Shown one piece after another: positions 42,261 to 52,561 of a stretch of DNA of 64,000 bases. The translations under genes and the position numbers were made by a program. The notes beneath the pieces are model-generated. The model saw only the letters and a program-made list of their open reading frames with translations, did not search any database and was not told the DNA's origin. Numbering within the stretch: the first letter of the stretch is position 1; each line of letters begins with the position of its first letter. Source of the stretch: Spartobacteria bacterium (GTDB taxonomy: Bacteria; Verrucomicrobiota; Verrucomicrobiia; Chthoniobacterales; UBA10450); assembly GCA_003167365.1 (NCBI GenBank), contig PMTM01000019.1, forward strand, positions 1-64,000, written 5' to 3'.

Positions 42261-43187
42261 TTAAAGTGGTCCGCGGTAACGGCGCAGTCGTATCGCTGCC
42301 GCGACAAATCCGACGGCGAATACCAGCCCAATCCAGAGACCTGGCGTGCTTAGATATTTTCCCGGCGTGATTGTCACAGAGCCGAGCGTGTGAGCGTCGA
42401 AAGCAAACGCTTCCGGAGCGAATCCAAGCAAGCGGTCCTTCAGCATGGAGGCGAAATGCGAAGTGTTGAACGTAATCTTCTCGAAGAAGCCAATCGCGAG
42501 CAGCGGCAAGACCGCCCAGAGAAATGTCGCCCGGCGCGCCCAACCTGAAATCAGCAACGCCCAGCCGTAGATCGGCGCATGCCAGAGCGCAATTGCGCCG
42601 AGGCCGTAGAGCAGAGTGAGCGACTGTTGAAATAAATTAAAATTTGTCCACGTCGTTGCCGCGAGACCGCTCGGCATCAGCACTGCAGTGCTAATGAGCA
42701 GCATGATGAACTGCGTAACCACGATGATCGCGAAGCTCACCAGCGGCAGAACCACCAACGGAAGGATCGCCTTCGACAGCACCGTGGTGAAATCCGAAAC
42801 CGGCAATGACTTCCAGAACAGGATGCTGCGCTCGCGCCGTTCGCCGTGGAGCGCGTCGAGACAATAAAACACGCCAACGATGAAGACGGTGAAAATGATC
42901 ATCACCGCCGCGATGTCGTACGGCATCTCGATGGCAGCTTGCCGGCGCGCCGGATCGAGCAACATCATCGCGTTGTGCCTGCGCTCCGGCAGGTGAGACG
43001 CACTGACGATGGTGCCGAACAAAATGATGCCGGCGACGATCAGCGGCGCGATATAGATCGAATGGTTCTCCCACAATTCACGCCACACCGACCAGTACAA
43101 CGGTCGCGTCGGCGCGCCGTGATAGCTGAGACCGCTGACCTCGGGATTTTGCGAAAATAGCGGTCGTGGATTTGGTTGCGCAGTCAT
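42261..43187 (-). CDS. ABC-2 type transporter permease
   Basis: 308 residues with six hydrophobic segments (e.g. IAPLIVAGIILFGTIVSA, AAVMIIFTVFIVGVFYCLDAL, LVVLPLVSFAIIVVTQFIMLL). The loop HGERRERSILFWKSLPVSDFTTVLSK is typical of ABC-2 export permeases. Its start overlaps the stop of the ATPase gene by 4 bases. The substrate is unknown. Confidence 0.85.
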   Translation of the reverse strand: MTAQPNPRPLFSQNPEVSGLSYHGAPTRPLYWSVWRELWENHSIYIAPLIVAGIILFGTIVSASHLPERRHNAMMLLDPARRQAAIEMPYDIAAVMIIFTVFIVGVFYCLDALHGERRERSILFWKSLPVSDFTTVLSKAILPLVVLPLVSFAIIVVTQFIMLLISTAVLMPSGLAATTWTNFNLFQQSLTLLYGLGAIALWHAPIYGWALLISGWARRATFLWAVLPLLAIGFFEKITFNTSHFASMLKDRLLGFAPEAFAFDAHTLGSVTITPGKYLSTPGLWIGLVFAVGFVAAAIRLRRYRGPL

Positions 43188-44080
43188 TTCGCTTCTCCTC
43201 CGTGACTTTCCTGTGGCGGCATAGCATTGGGCGAAGACGAGCCCATAATTGCGACAAACAGATCCGCGATGCTCGGCCGGCGCACCTCGCCTAGCGCGGC
43301 GACCTGTTGGCGATCAGCCCCATCGAAGAGCAACACGCTCCGGCCAAAGACCGGGCGCTCATAAATCGGCTTCAGCGCGCGCGCGGTAGCGATCTGCTCG
43401 GGATTCACCATCACTTCGAGATAGCGCGACTCGAATTCTTCCATGCTGCATTCGAGCACGATGCGGCCGTGGTTGATGAACATGAGATCGGTCAGCACAT
43501 CCTGGATCTCTTCCACCTGATGTGTCGTCACCACGATGGTGCGGCTGCCATCAAAGTAGTCGTTCAGCAGAGAATCGTAGAACTGCTTGCGATATAGAAT
43601 GTCGAGGCCCAGCGTCGGCTCGTCCAGCACCAGCAATTTCGCGTCGATCGCCATGACCAGCGCGAGGTGCAACTGAGCCACCATGCCTTTCGACAATTGC
43701 CTGACCTTGCTCGTGCGTTTGATCGCAGTCTTCGCCAGAAAACCTTCCGCCTTTGCGCGATCGAATCGCGGATGCACCCCGGCGACGTAATCGAGCAGCT
43801 GCGAAACCCGAATCCATCGGGGTAGCACGGCAACATCGGCAATGAAAGAGACATCCCGCATGAGCTCTTCGCGCGCGCTCCACGGGTCGCGACCGAGCAC
43901 CGTCAATTTTCCCTCGTATGAGGTGAGGCCGAGAATCGCATTGAGCGCGGTGGTTTTGCCCGCACCGTTGGGACCGATGAGTCCGAGGATGCGGCCCGGT
44001 TCGACGCGAAGATCGACATTGTCCAAGGCGATGGTCGTGCCGAAGGTCTTGCGGAGGCCGCGTGCTTCTATACAGGCCAT
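43184..44080 (-). CDS. ABC transporter ATP-binding protein
   Basis: 298 residues with Walker A GPNGAGKTT (near residue 38), a divergent signature LSKGM, Walker B LLVLDEPTLGLD and switch His in TTHQVEEI, and a C-terminal extension of about 80 residues. It pairs with the permease (4-bp overlap) and follows the GntR regulator by 4 bases, the YtrA-YtrB-like arrangement often seen in peptide- or cell-wall-stress exporters. Confidence 0.9.
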   Translation of the reverse strand: MACIEARGLRKTFGTTIALDNVDLRVEPGRILGLIGPNGAGKTTALNAILGLTSYEGKLTVLGRDPWSAREELMRDVSFIADVAVLPRWIRVSQLLDYVAGVHPRFDRAKAEGFLAKTAIKRTSKVRQLSKGMVAQLHLALVMAIDAKLLVLDEPTLGLDILYRKQFYDSLLNDYFDGSRTIVVTTHQVEEIQDVLTDLMFINHGRIVLECSMEEFESRYLEVMVNPEQIATARALKPIYERPVFGRSVLLFDGADRQQVAALGEVRRPSIADLFVAIMGSSSPNAMPPQESHGGEAK

Positions 44081-44084
44081 GGTT

Positions 44085-44498
44085 TTAGCGCTCCTCCTTT
44101 GCAGTTTTCGACGACGAACGGTGCTTTGCGGCAGCTTTCAGTAGTTCTTCCGGTGTCAGGCCAAGCCGCTGAATGGTTGCGGCGACCCTGGGCCATTGTT
44201 CGGCAAGAAACTTCTGGCGTTCGCCTTTCAGCAGCAGATTGCGCGCGCCGGCATTGATGAACATGCCGAGACCTCGCCTGCTCTCGACCAGCTGCTCATC
44301 GACCAGTTGCTGATAGCCCTTCAGAACGGTGAGCGGATTGACTCGATATTCGGCCGCGACATTGCGCACGGACGGCAGCGGATCGCCTTCTTTGAGCACG
44401 CCGTCGAGGATCATGGCGACGACACGGTGGCGAAGCTGGCGGTAAATCGGCTGACTGTCGTTCCATTCATGATCCATCCTGTGTTCCACATCAATCAT
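44085..44498 (-). CDS. GntR-family (YtrA subfamily) transcription regulator
   Basis: 137 residues. Winged helix-turn-helix at about residues 15-80: PIYRQLRHRVVAMILDGVL, EGDPLPSVRNVAAEYRVNPLTVLKGYQQL, ESRRGLGMFI. The short C-terminal region with no large effector domain is the YtrA type. Starts at 44498 or 44477 are possible. It heads the ABC operon and probably represses it through the palindrome at 44518-44527. Confidence 0.9.
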   Translation of the reverse strand: MIDVEHRMDHEWNDSQPIYRQLRHRVVAMILDGVLKEGDPLPSVRNVAAEYRVNPLTVLKGYQQLVDEQLVESRRGLGMFINAGARNLLLKGERQKFLAEQWPRVAATIQRLGLTPEELLKAAAKHRSSSKTAKEER

Positions 44499-44504
44499 TG
44501 CCTC

Positions 44505-44533
44505 TCATATAGTGGTGTAGTTAACTATAACAC
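44505..44533 (-). promoter_or_regulatory. Likely operator/promoter of the GntR-ABC operon
   Basis: A perfect TAGTTAACTA palindrome (44518-44527), flanked by GTG and AACAC in a partial extended dyad, lies just upstream of the GntR start. YtrA-type regulators bind GT...AC dyads, so this is the expected autoregulatory operator; the match is by eye. Confidence 0.5.
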
Positions 44534-44626
44534 AAGCTCACAGGCAAGCTTTATTTTTCTTTGCCCGCACTTCACGCCGCCATCCGCTATCCGTTACCGA
44601 TGGGAGTGGCGCGCGCTAAGTTGGTT

Positions 44627-44703
44627 GCGGGGCGATTTCTTTTAGCGGCCACGTCTGTCGCTGCGTGTCTAAGTACGACACATCCGTCCTACGAACATCG
44701 CCG
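44627..44703 (+). repeat. Island-end block, copy 2
   Basis: GCGATTTCTTTTAGCGGCCACGTCTGTCGCTG.GTGTC...AACATCGCCG resembles 36505-36582 and, like it, runs into a tRNA-Val 5' half. Confidence 0.6.
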
Positions 44704-44742
44704 CTTGGTGTAAACGAGACGCTTTCCCTAAACTAGCCGCCC
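44704..44742 (-). pseudogene. Decayed tRNA-Val 5'-half fragment
   Basis: GGTGTAAACGAGACGCT is kept, the remainder (TTCCCTAAACTAGCCGCCC) has several substitutions and a 2-base loss against the tRNA-Val gene. The right flank (GAGATCGCG...TTTTACCC) is still related to the tRNA 5' flank. Confidence 0.65.
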
Positions 44743-44815
44743 CCTGGAGATCGCGCTGAATTTTACCCGTTGCCGAGTCCGGAGCAATGCGTCATGAATG
44801 CAGTGAGCTTTTTGC

Positions 44816-45262
44816 ATGAAGGAACTTTATTTCGACGATCTAAAAGCGGGCGATCGATTTGAGTCTGAGGCTTTCGAAGTTCCGGGAAAATCGATCGTCG
44901 AGTTCGCCGAGAAATTTGATCCGCAAAAGTTTCATCTCAACGTGAAGTCCGCGGAGCGATCGATTTTTAAGGGTCTGGTCGCAAGCGGGTGGCACACCGC
45001 GGCGATCACCATGCGTTTGTTTGTGCAGACATTGAACTTCGCGGAAGGCGCGATTGGTCTCGGCGTTGACGAACTGCGCTGGCCGAATGCCGTCCGGCCC
45101 GGAGACGAGTTGCGTGTGGAAACAGAGATTGTCGATCTTCGCGAATCGCGCTCGAAACCCGATCACGGGATCGTTCGCATCCGCAACATTACCAAAAATC
45201 AGCGCGACGACATTGTGCAGACCATGTTTGCGTCTGCCCTGGTGCCACGGCGAAAACTATAG
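44816..45262 (+). CDS. MaoC-family hot-dog dehydratase
   Basis: 148 residues: FDDLKAGDRFES opening, DPQKFHL (Asp and His of the hydratase-2 active site), VASGWHTAAITMRL (central helix), WPNAVRPGDELRVE. This is the R-specific enoyl-CoA hydratase/MaoC-like hot-dog fold; likely acts on an acyl-CoA. It is the first core-type gene to the right of the island fragments. Confidence 0.85.
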   Translation: MKELYFDDLKAGDRFESEAFEVPGKSIVEFAEKFDPQKFHLNVKSAERSIFKGLVASGWHTAAITMRLFVQTLNFAEGAIGLGVDELRWPNAVRPGDELRVETEIVDLRESRSKPDHGIVRIRNITKNQRDDIVQTMFASALVPRRKL

Positions 45263-45290
45263 GACTGCTGTTTGGGCGGCAGGACAAAGT

Positions 45291-46280
<990 letters not shown>

Positions 46281-46281
46281 A

Positions 46282-47184
46282 TCAAGTTTGACCGACCCAG
46301 ATGCGCGGCGCGACTTCTTCCCAGCGATGCCGGATTGCTTGGAACTCCGCGTCGCTCAACGCGCCAGCTTCCAGCAGTTTCGCATTTTGTTCCCAACGGT
46401 CCGGATGTTTTGTGCCGACGATGGCGGTGTGCACGCCGGAAACGCTGAGCGCAAAGCGCAAAGCGATTCCGATTTTTTTTTCGCGATCGTCGTTGCGAAG
46501 AAAATCGTAATTCAGCTTCCGCAGTCGCTCCCAGTATTCGTGGTGATAGGAATCGATCGGTTTGTGTCCGGTTTTCCAGGCCACGTTTGCGATCGGACGT
46601 TTCGCGATCACGCCGATGTTTTTCTCCCGCGCAATCGGCATGGTCAGATCGATCGCCTCCTGGTCGGCGATGTTGATCGACACTTGCAACGCGTCGAACG
46701 CGCCGGACTCCGCGGCGAAATGCGCGGCCCGACTGTCGCCGCTATAACCGATGTAACGGGTGTAACCGCGTTGGCGCGCTGTTTGCAGGGCTTCGATCGC
46801 TTCGCCTTTGCCCAACTCCGATTCCGAACAGCTGTGTAAAAAAACAATGTCGATTTTGTCCGTCTGCAATCGCTTCAAACTGCGCTCGATACTTTGCAAA
46901 ATGGAATCCTTCGACCAATTTGGCGCGCTTTCCCCGCCATGCGGATGTCCGCATTTGGTGAAGAGATAAAACTCATCACGCCGTCCGCTTACCGCGCGCC
47001 CGATCATTTCCTCGCTGTCGCGATAGCATTCCGCTGTGTCGATTACGTTCAGGCCGGAATCGAGCGCGCCGTTCAGCAAATTCGCGACCGTCTCTTCTGA
47101 GGCCTCTTCATAACCGATTTCCGCGCCGCCGAAGCCGAGCACGGTCACGTCCATGTCTGTTTTTCCGAGTCGCCGCTTTTCCAT
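46282..47184 (-). CDS. Aldo/keto reductase (second, divergent)
   Basis: 300 residues from ATG 47184 ([20 protein letters not shown]). [16 protein letters not shown] (Asp and Tyr), LFTKCG (Lys), IVFLHSCS (His). It shares an operon with the preceding AKR (1-bp gap). The cofactor loop [17 protein letters not shown] supports NADP use. Confidence 0.9.
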   Translation of the reverse strand: MEKRRLGKTDMDVTVLGFGGAEIGYEEASEETVANLLNGALDSGLNVIDTAECYRDSEEMIGRAVSGRRDEFYLFTKCGHPHGGESAPNWSKDSILQSIERSLKRLQTDKIDIVFLHSCSESELGKGEAIEALQTARQRGYTRYIGYSGDSRAAHFAAESGAFDALQVSINIADQEAIDLTMPIAREKNIGVIAKRPIANVAWKTGHKPIDSYHHEYWERLRKLNYDFLRNDDREKKIGIALRFALSVSGVHTAIVGTKHPDRWEQNAKLLEAGALSDAEFQAIRHRWEEVAPRIWVGQT

Positions 47185-47239
47185 GGTCGATCCTAGACCA
47201 TCGCAACACACGCCGTTTCGGCAATGCCAAACATGATTG

Positions 47240-47356
47240 AACCGCGGATTACGCGGATTTGAAAAGCGATGTCATTCCGAGCTGCGCAGACAGCGAGGTC
47301 CCTCACATTCGTTCGGGATGACAGCACTTGCGAGGTGGATCCGCGTTATCCGCGGT
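47240..47356. repeat. Composite inverted repeat, copy 1
   Basis: AACCGCGGATTACGCGGATT at the left and ATCCGCGTTATCCGCGGTTC at the right form inverted ends around a GTCATTCCGAGC...TTCGGGATGACAG hairpin. The same layout is seen at 59003-59266. Confidence 0.65.
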
Positions 47357-47373
47357 TCAAGAGAAAAATCTTG

Positions 47374-48396
47374 TCAGACTGACAACTTGGTTTTTCCCGA
47401 TCCGCGCGCAGTGAAGCCAATCCGCTTTGCGTTCAACATTCGCGTTGCCCTCGCCGCGTCGCGCTTCGACACAATCGCAACCATGCCGATGCCCATGTTG
47501 AAGACTTGATACATCTCGGCAAGATCGACATTCCCATTTTGTTGCAAGATTTGGAAAATGCGCGGAACACGCCAACTGTTCGTGTCGATCACCGCGTCGC
47601 AATTCTTCGGCAGAATACGCGGCAGATTGTCGATTAAGCCGCCGCCAGTGATATGAGCGAGACCTTTGATCATGCCGCTCGGAACTTTCGCGAGCAGCGG
47701 TTGGTAATTCTTGTGCACGCGCAACAACTCTGCGCCGAGGATTGTTGTTGATCCCGGCAGGCGCGAACTCGGCTTGAGCCGCATTTTCTCAAACAAGATT
47801 TTGCGCGCGAGCGAGTAGCCGTTGGTGTGCAGTCCATTCGACGGCAGGCCGAGTATGATGTCGCCCGATTTGATTTTGTGGCCGTCGATTATCTTCGCGC
47901 GATCAACCACGCCGACGATGCAACCGGCCAGATCGTATTCGCTTTGACGATACATTCCCGGCATCTGCGCCGTTTCGCCGCCGATTAGCGCGCAGCCGGC
48001 GGATCGACAGGCGCGTGAAAATCCGCGCAGAAGTTGATCGAAAACGCGCGGTTCAAGTTTCTCGCAGCCGATGTAATCGAGGAAGAAGAGCGGCCGTGCT
48101 CCGACTACGGCGATGTCGTTCACGCAATGATTCACCAGGTCGGCGCCGACGGTGTCGTGCTTCTTCAACGCGAACGCGATTTTCAGTTTCGTCCCGACGC
48201 CATCAATGCTGGAGACCAGGATGGGATCCCGCATGTCACGAAAGCTGGCGCGAAACAATCCGCCGAAGCCGCCAATTTTTCCGAGTATTTGCGGTCCGTG
48301 CGTTTGTTTAACAAGTCGCTGGATGTTGCGCTTGAGTCGATTGCCAAGATCGACATCAACTCCCGCGCGAGCGTAGGCCTTTCTTTGCGCTGTCAT
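47374..48396 (-). CDS. purM: Phosphoribosylformylglycinamidine cyclo-ligase (AIR synthetase)
   Basis: 340 residues from ATG 48396 (MTAQRKAYARAGVDVDLGNR). Conserved PurM motifs: SSIDGVGTKLKIA, HCVNDIAVVGARPLFFLDY, GGETAQMPGMY, SNGLHTNGYSLARK, HITGGGLIDNLPRILP. It converts FGAM to AIR in purine synthesis. The start codon lies inside an intergenic repeat (48391-48505). purF follows upstream on the same strand. Confidence 0.95.
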   Translation of the reverse strand: MTAQRKAYARAGVDVDLGNRLKRNIQRLVKQTHGPQILGKIGGFGGLFRASFRDMRDPILVSSIDGVGTKLKIAFALKKHDTVGADLVNHCVNDIAVVGARPLFFLDYIGCEKLEPRVFDQLLRGFSRACRSAGCALIGGETAQMPGMYRQSEYDLAGCIVGVVDRAKIIDGHKIKSGDIILGLPSNGLHTNGYSLARKILFEKMRLKPSSRLPGSTTILGAELLRVHKNYQPLLAKVPSGMIKGLAHITGGGLIDNLPRILPKNCDAVIDTNSWRVPRIFQILQQNGNVDLAEMYQVFNMGIGMVAIVSKRDAARATRMLNAKRIGFTARGSGKTKLSV

Positions 48397-48505
48397 CCTG
48401 AGCGAATGCGAAGGATCTCTCAAGCTATCCAAGACTCGGTCACACTAGCGATTTGAGAACGACGGTCGACTTTTTGTGAGGTTCCTCGCTTCGCTCGGAA
48501 TGACA
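48391..48505. repeat. Intergenic inverted repeat carrying the purM start codon
   Basis: TGTCATCCTGAGCGAATGCGAAGGATCTC ... GAGGTTCCTCGCTTCGCTCGGAATGACA: two 'SLRMT/SFGMT'-type repeats in inverted orientation. The left one supplies the purM ATG (CAT at 48394-48396). Confidence 0.65.
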
Positions 48506-48513
48506 TGCTTATT

Positions 48514-50001
48514 TTATTTTAGATCGGCGAACAACGTCGGGTGCGCTTCCTGGGCGGCGAGCGCTTTGGCACGGCCTTCGCGTTTTTCCATGATGAATTT
48601 GTCGAGCGCGGGATCGACGGGCAGGGGATAGTTGCCATTGAAGCAGGCGAGGCAAAACCGGTTTAGCGGTTTACCAGTCGCACGGACCATTCCCTCGATA
48701 TCCAGATAACCGAGGCTGTCGACGTTCAGATACTCGCAAATTTTTTCCATCGACATCTGGTTAGCGATCAATTTTTCCGGATCGGGAAAATCAATCCCGT
48801 AATGGCAGGCGAAGCGATGCGGCGGGCAACTCACCCGCATATGGACTTCTTTCGCGCCCGCTTCACGCAGATTGACGACGCGGGCTCGCGCGGTCGTCCC
48901 ACGGACGATTGAGTCGTCGACCACGACAACGCGTTTCCCGGCGACTGCTTCCTTGATCAGATTCAGTTTCACCCGCACATCGAAATCGCGAATGAGCTGG
49001 CTCGGCTGCAGGAACGTGCGACCGATGTAGTGATTGCGGACGAAAGCATGCTCGTACGGAATTTTCATTTCCTGGGCAAATCCGAGCGCGGCATAGTTTC
49101 CTGAATCCGGCACCGGCACGACGATGTCGGCTTTCACCGGAAACTTACGCGCGAGCTCGCGACCCATTTCCGTGCGGACCTTCGCGACGTTGACGCCACC
49201 CATGATACTGTCTGGCCGCGCGAAATAAACATACTCGAACATGCAGAAGGCCGGCTGCTCGTCGCGGAACGGTCGCTCCGAGCGCAATCCATTTTCGTCG
49301 ATGATCAACACTTCGCCCGGTTCGATCTCACGGATGAACTTCGCGTGGATGAGATCGAGCGCGCAGGTTTCGGAAGCGAGGATGTAAGCGTCATCCAGTT
49401 TCCCGAGAACGAGGGGCCGCCAGCCAAACGGATCGCGCACGGCGATGAGCTCGCGCTCGCTCATAATAATGAGCGAGAACGCGCCTTCGATCCGGCGCAA
49501 CGCGCTCAAGACGCTGCCACCGTTGGCGGTTGGTCGCGCCAGCAGATGTAAAATGATCTCGCTGTCAGCGGTCGTTTGAAAAATCGAGCCCTTGCGCTCC
49601 AGCTCGTCGCGCAGGAGATCGGCGTTGATCAGGTTGCCATTGTGCGCGATCGCCATCTGGCCGCGCACGCAATCGACCACAAACGGTTGCGCATTCTTCA
49701 AGGTGCTCGTCCCGGTGGTCGAATAACGCGTATGACCCACCGCGCGTGTCCCTTTTAGTTTTTCCAGCTCCGTCGGTCCGAAAACTTGAGAGACAAGGCC
49801 CATGTCCTTGTGCTGAACAAAAGTTTGGCCCGGCCCGTTGCTTGTCACGATACCGGCGCTCTCCTGCCCGCGATGTTGCAGTGCGAAAAGCCCGTAGTAC
49901 GTCAGGACGGCGGCGTTCGGATGCCCGAACACGGCGAAAAGTCCGCACTCGTGCTGCGGCAGGGCTTCGCGGTCGGTTAACTCTTCGTGGCTGGACGGCA
50001 T
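48514..50001 (-). CDS. purF: Amidophosphoribosyltransferase
   Basis: 495 residues. ECGLFAVFG places the catalytic Cys at residue 19 after a short propeptide, as in B. subtilis-type PurF that is processed. Glutaminase-domain marks: LQHRGQESAGI, VGHTRYSTTG, AHNGNL. PRTase loop VVVVDDSIVRGTT. It catalyses the first committed step of purine synthesis. purL lies 52 bases upstream on the same strand. Confidence 0.95.
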   Translation of the reverse strand: MPSSHEELTDREALPQHECGLFAVFGHPNAAVLTYYGLFALQHRGQESAGIVTSNGPGQTFVQHKDMGLVSQVFGPTELEKLKGTRAVGHTRYSTTGTSTLKNAQPFVVDCVRGQMAIAHNGNLINADLLRDELERKGSIFQTTADSEIILHLLARPTANGGSVLSALRRIEGAFSLIIMSERELIAVRDPFGWRPLVLGKLDDAYILASETCALDLIHAKFIREIEPGEVLIIDENGLRSERPFRDEQPAFCMFEYVYFARPDSIMGGVNVAKVRTEMGRELARKFPVKADIVVPVPDSGNYAALGFAQEMKIPYEHAFVRNHYIGRTFLQPSQLIRDFDVRVKLNLIKEAVAGKRVVVVDDSIVRGTTARARVVNLREAGAKEVHMRVSCPPHRFACHYGIDFPDPEKLIANQMSMEKICEYLNVDSLGYLDIEGMVRATGKPLNRFCLACFNGNYPLPVDPALDKFIMEKREGRAKALAAQEAHPTLFADLK

Positions 50002-50053
50002 CGCACCGAATCATCCACCATCCGGACGGCGAATCAATCGTGGCATTTTTGTG

Positions 50054-52480
50054 TTACAAGCTCGGGATGCGTTCCGCAGAGGAATCGCTTTCCACCGCCC
50101 GGCGGATTGCGTTGAACCAATCGTCGTAAAGATCCGCCACCTTCCAGTGAAAATCTTCATTGTTCGCGCGAACGCGCAACTCATCGCCGCCGACTATGCC
50201 CAGCTGCCGATGAGGCAATCCTCGTTCTTGCAAGAGCGACATCGTCCTTTCCAGATTTTCGGTTGCCACGGAAATGACGATCCGTGACTGCGATTCGTTG
50301 AAGAGAATTTGGGCTGTAGTGGCGCGTGTCCTCACGCGCTCATTTCCTGCGGCTGAGACAGCCGCCTCTACACCATCAAAATCGACATCGACGCCGCACA
50401 AGCCGGTCGGATTAAAACAACATTCAGCCAGCGCGACAGCAAGACCGCCTTCACTGCAATCATGCGCGCTTTTCACCAAACCTTCGCGAATCAAATCGCG
50501 CACTGCGTTCTGAATCTTGATCTCGTGGGCAAGATCGAGATGCGGCAACGGTCCCTCTTTGCGACCGTGGCAAACTTTCAGAAAACGCGATCCGCCAAGG
50601 CTGTAGCCGGGATCGTTGATCCCGGCCTCGCTGGCACGGTCAACTCCCTCCCGGCCGGGGTCACCGACCCCGGCTACAGCGCCCACTAAAATAATCACGT
50701 CGCCCGCTTTTTTGAGCCACTGCGTAGTGATGTGCCGTTCATCGTCGATTAGACCCACCATCCCGACGGTCGGTGTCGGATCGACGACGCCGGCGGGACT
50801 CTCATTGTATAAAGAGACATTTCCGCCGGTGACCGGCGTCCCAAAAGCGCGGCAGGCTTCGGCGATTCCTTCGACCGCCTCGCGCAACTGCCAGAAGTTT
50901 TCCGGTTTGTACGGATTGCCGAAGTTCAAGTTATCGGTCACTGCGAGTGGCTTGGCGCCCGAGCAAGTGAGGTTGCGCGCGGCTTCGGCGACCGCAATCT
51001 TCCCGCCTTCACGCGGGTCGAGCCGGCAATAGAGCGAATTGCAATCAGTGGTCGCGGCCAAAATCTTGTTCGCATAACGGACAAAGAAGACGGCGGCGTC
51101 CGATCCCGGTTTGACCAATGTGCCGGTGCGTACGGTGTGATCGTACTGGCGATAGACCCAGTTTTTCGAGGCTATTGTCGGATCGCAAAGCAGTTGATGG
51201 AGCGCTTCGTGATTGTCGATCTTACCAGGATCGTTGTAGCCGGGATCGCCGATCCCGGCCACAGAAGGCGGCGCCTTCGCTTCGCGCGAATACAGCGGCG
51301 CTTCGTCCGCGAGTGGTTTTGCGGGAATTTCCGCTGCCACGCTGCCGTTGTTGCGTACGCGCATCATCCCGTCATCGGTTACGCGTCCGATCTCGGCGCA
51401 CGGCACATCCCATTTGTCGAAAATTTCGCGGACAACGTTTTCCTGGCCGCGCTTGGCGATGATGAGCATTCTCTCTTGCGATTCGCTAAGGAGAATTTCA
51501 TATGGCGTCATGCCCGGTTCGCGCTTCGGCACTTTGGCCAAATCAATCTCAATGCCGCTTCCGCCGCGGCTGGCGGTTTCGCATGTCGAACAAGTTAAAC
51601 CCGCTGCCCCCATGTCTTGAATTCCAGCGACGGCATCGCGCGCCAGAAGTTCGAGGCAAGCTTCGAGTAGCAATTTTTCTTTGAACGGATCGCCGACTTG
51701 AACCGCTGGACGATCTTCCTTGGATTCTTCCGTCAGCTCACGCGAGGCAAACGCCGCGCCGGCCAGACCGTCGCGGCCAGTTTCAGCGCCGACATAAAAA
51801 ACAGGATTGCCCACGCCTGTTGCCGCGCCACGCGCGAGTTGGTCGTGCCGCAACACGCCGAGACAGAAAACATTCACCAGCGGATTGCCTTCGAAACTCT
51901 CATCGAAATAAATCTCGCCACCGATCGTCGGGATGCCGATGCAATTGCCGTAGTGCGCGATGCCGGAAACGACGCCCGTAAACAACCTGCGGTTATTTGC
52001 AATTTCGGATTTCGGATTTCGGATAGCGGATAGTTTTTCATCGCGCGCATTTTCCGTAATCGGTCCGAAGCGCAGAGAGTTGAGGCAAAACTCCGGCCGC
52101 GCGCCCATCGTAAAAATGTCGCGAATGATTCCGCCGACGCCGGTGGCCGCGCCTTGGAACGGCTCGATCGCGCTCGGGTGATTGTGGCTCTCCATCTTGA
52201 ATGCGATGGCCCAGCCGTCGCCGATATCGACGACTCCGGCGTTCTCCTCGCCGGCTTTGACGAGAATGTTCGGGCCGCTCGTGGGAAATTTCTTGAGTTC
52301 CTTGCGGGAATTTTTATACGAACAGTGCTCGCTCCACATGACGGAGAAAATGCCGAGCTCGGTGAAGTTGGGTTCGCGCCCGAGGATTGTTTTTATGCGC
52401 TCGAATTCCTCCGGAGTTAGGCCGTGTTTCTCCACGATTTCGGGTGTAACGGCGATTTCCGTAGGCGAGCTCTTCATCAA
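50054..52480 (-). CDS. purL: Phosphoribosylformylglycinamidine synthase subunit PurL
   Basis: 808 residues, longer than the ~740 of B. subtilis PurL. Motifs: [101 protein letters not shown]. It forms FGAM together with PurS and PurQ, not seen here. Three short in-frame insertions (about residues 147-165, 405-415 and 600-627) coincide with genome repeats, explaining the extra length. Confidence 0.95.
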   Translation of the reverse strand: MMKSSPTEIAVTPEIVEKHGLTPEEFERIKTILGREPNFTELGIFSVMWSEHCSYKNSRKELKKFPTSGPNILVKAGEENAGVVDIGDGWAIAFKMESHNHPSAIEPFQGAATGVGGIIRDIFTMGARPEFCLNSLRFGPITENARDEKLSAIRNPKSEIANNRRLFTGVVSGIAHYGNCIGIPTIGGEIYFDESFEGNPLVNVFCLGVLRHDQLARGAATGVGNPVFYVGAETGRDGLAGAAFASRELTEESKEDRPAVQVGDPFKEKLLLEACLELLARDAVAGIQDMGAAGLTCSTCETASRGGSGIEIDLAKVPKREPGMTPYEILLSESQERMLIIAKRGQENVVREIFDKWDVPCAEIGRVTDDGMMRVRNNGSVAAEIPAKPLADEAPLYSREAKAPPSVAGIGDPGYNDPGKIDNHEALHQLLCDPTIASKNWVYRQYDHTVRTGTLVKPGSDAAVFFVRYANKILAATTDCNSLYCRLDPREGGKIAVAEAARNLTCSGAKPLAVTDNLNFGNPYKPENFWQLREAVEGIAEACRAFGTPVTGGNVSLYNESPAGVVDPTPTVGMVGLIDDERHITTQWLKKAGDVIILVGAVAGVGDPGREGVDRASEAGINDPGYSLGGSRFLKVCHGRKEGPLPHLDLAHEIKIQNAVRDLIREGLVKSAHDCSEGGLAVALAECCFNPTGLCGVDVDFDGVEAAVSAAGNERVRTRATTAQILFNESQSRIVISVATENLERTMSLLQERGLPHRQLGIVGGDELRVRANNEDFHWKVADLYDDWFNAIRRAVESDSSAERIPSL
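50601..50679 (-). repeat. Palindromic repeat inserted in frame in purL (I)
   Basis: Outer arms CTGTAGCC / GGCTACAG enclose two palindromes, GCCGGGATCGTTGATCCCGGC (50606-50626) and GCCGGGGTCACCGACCCCGGC (50654-50674). It encodes about 26 residues (AGVGDPGRE...INDPGYS) before the LGGSRFL motif. Confidence 0.8.
51239..51259 (-). repeat. Palindromic repeat inserted in frame in purL (II)
   Basis: GCCGGGATCGCCGATCCCGGC, a perfect 21-bp palindrome within GTAGCC...GGCCAC, encoding VAGIGDPGY just before the [13 protein letters not shown] region. Confidence 0.75.
51986..52040 (-). repeat. Short direct repeat inserted in frame in purL (III)
   Basis: Three tandem ATTTCGG units followed by ATAGCGGATAG, encoding [15 protein letters not shown]. 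The same style of sequence (CAAATCGGAAATC) is found between genes at 12088-12120. Confidence 0.6.
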
Positions 52481-52561
52481 TGCCGCACGCTAACTGAATG
52501 GCGAGGCTTCTCAAATCGGCTCTCGTTTGATTTTCGACGGCAAATCGCAGAACATTGCGCC

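Noticed and set aside
12198-44815. Integron or phage integrase gene
   Set aside because: No ORF in the region shows tyrosine-recombinase features (R-H-R-Y box) or serine-recombinase features on either strand.
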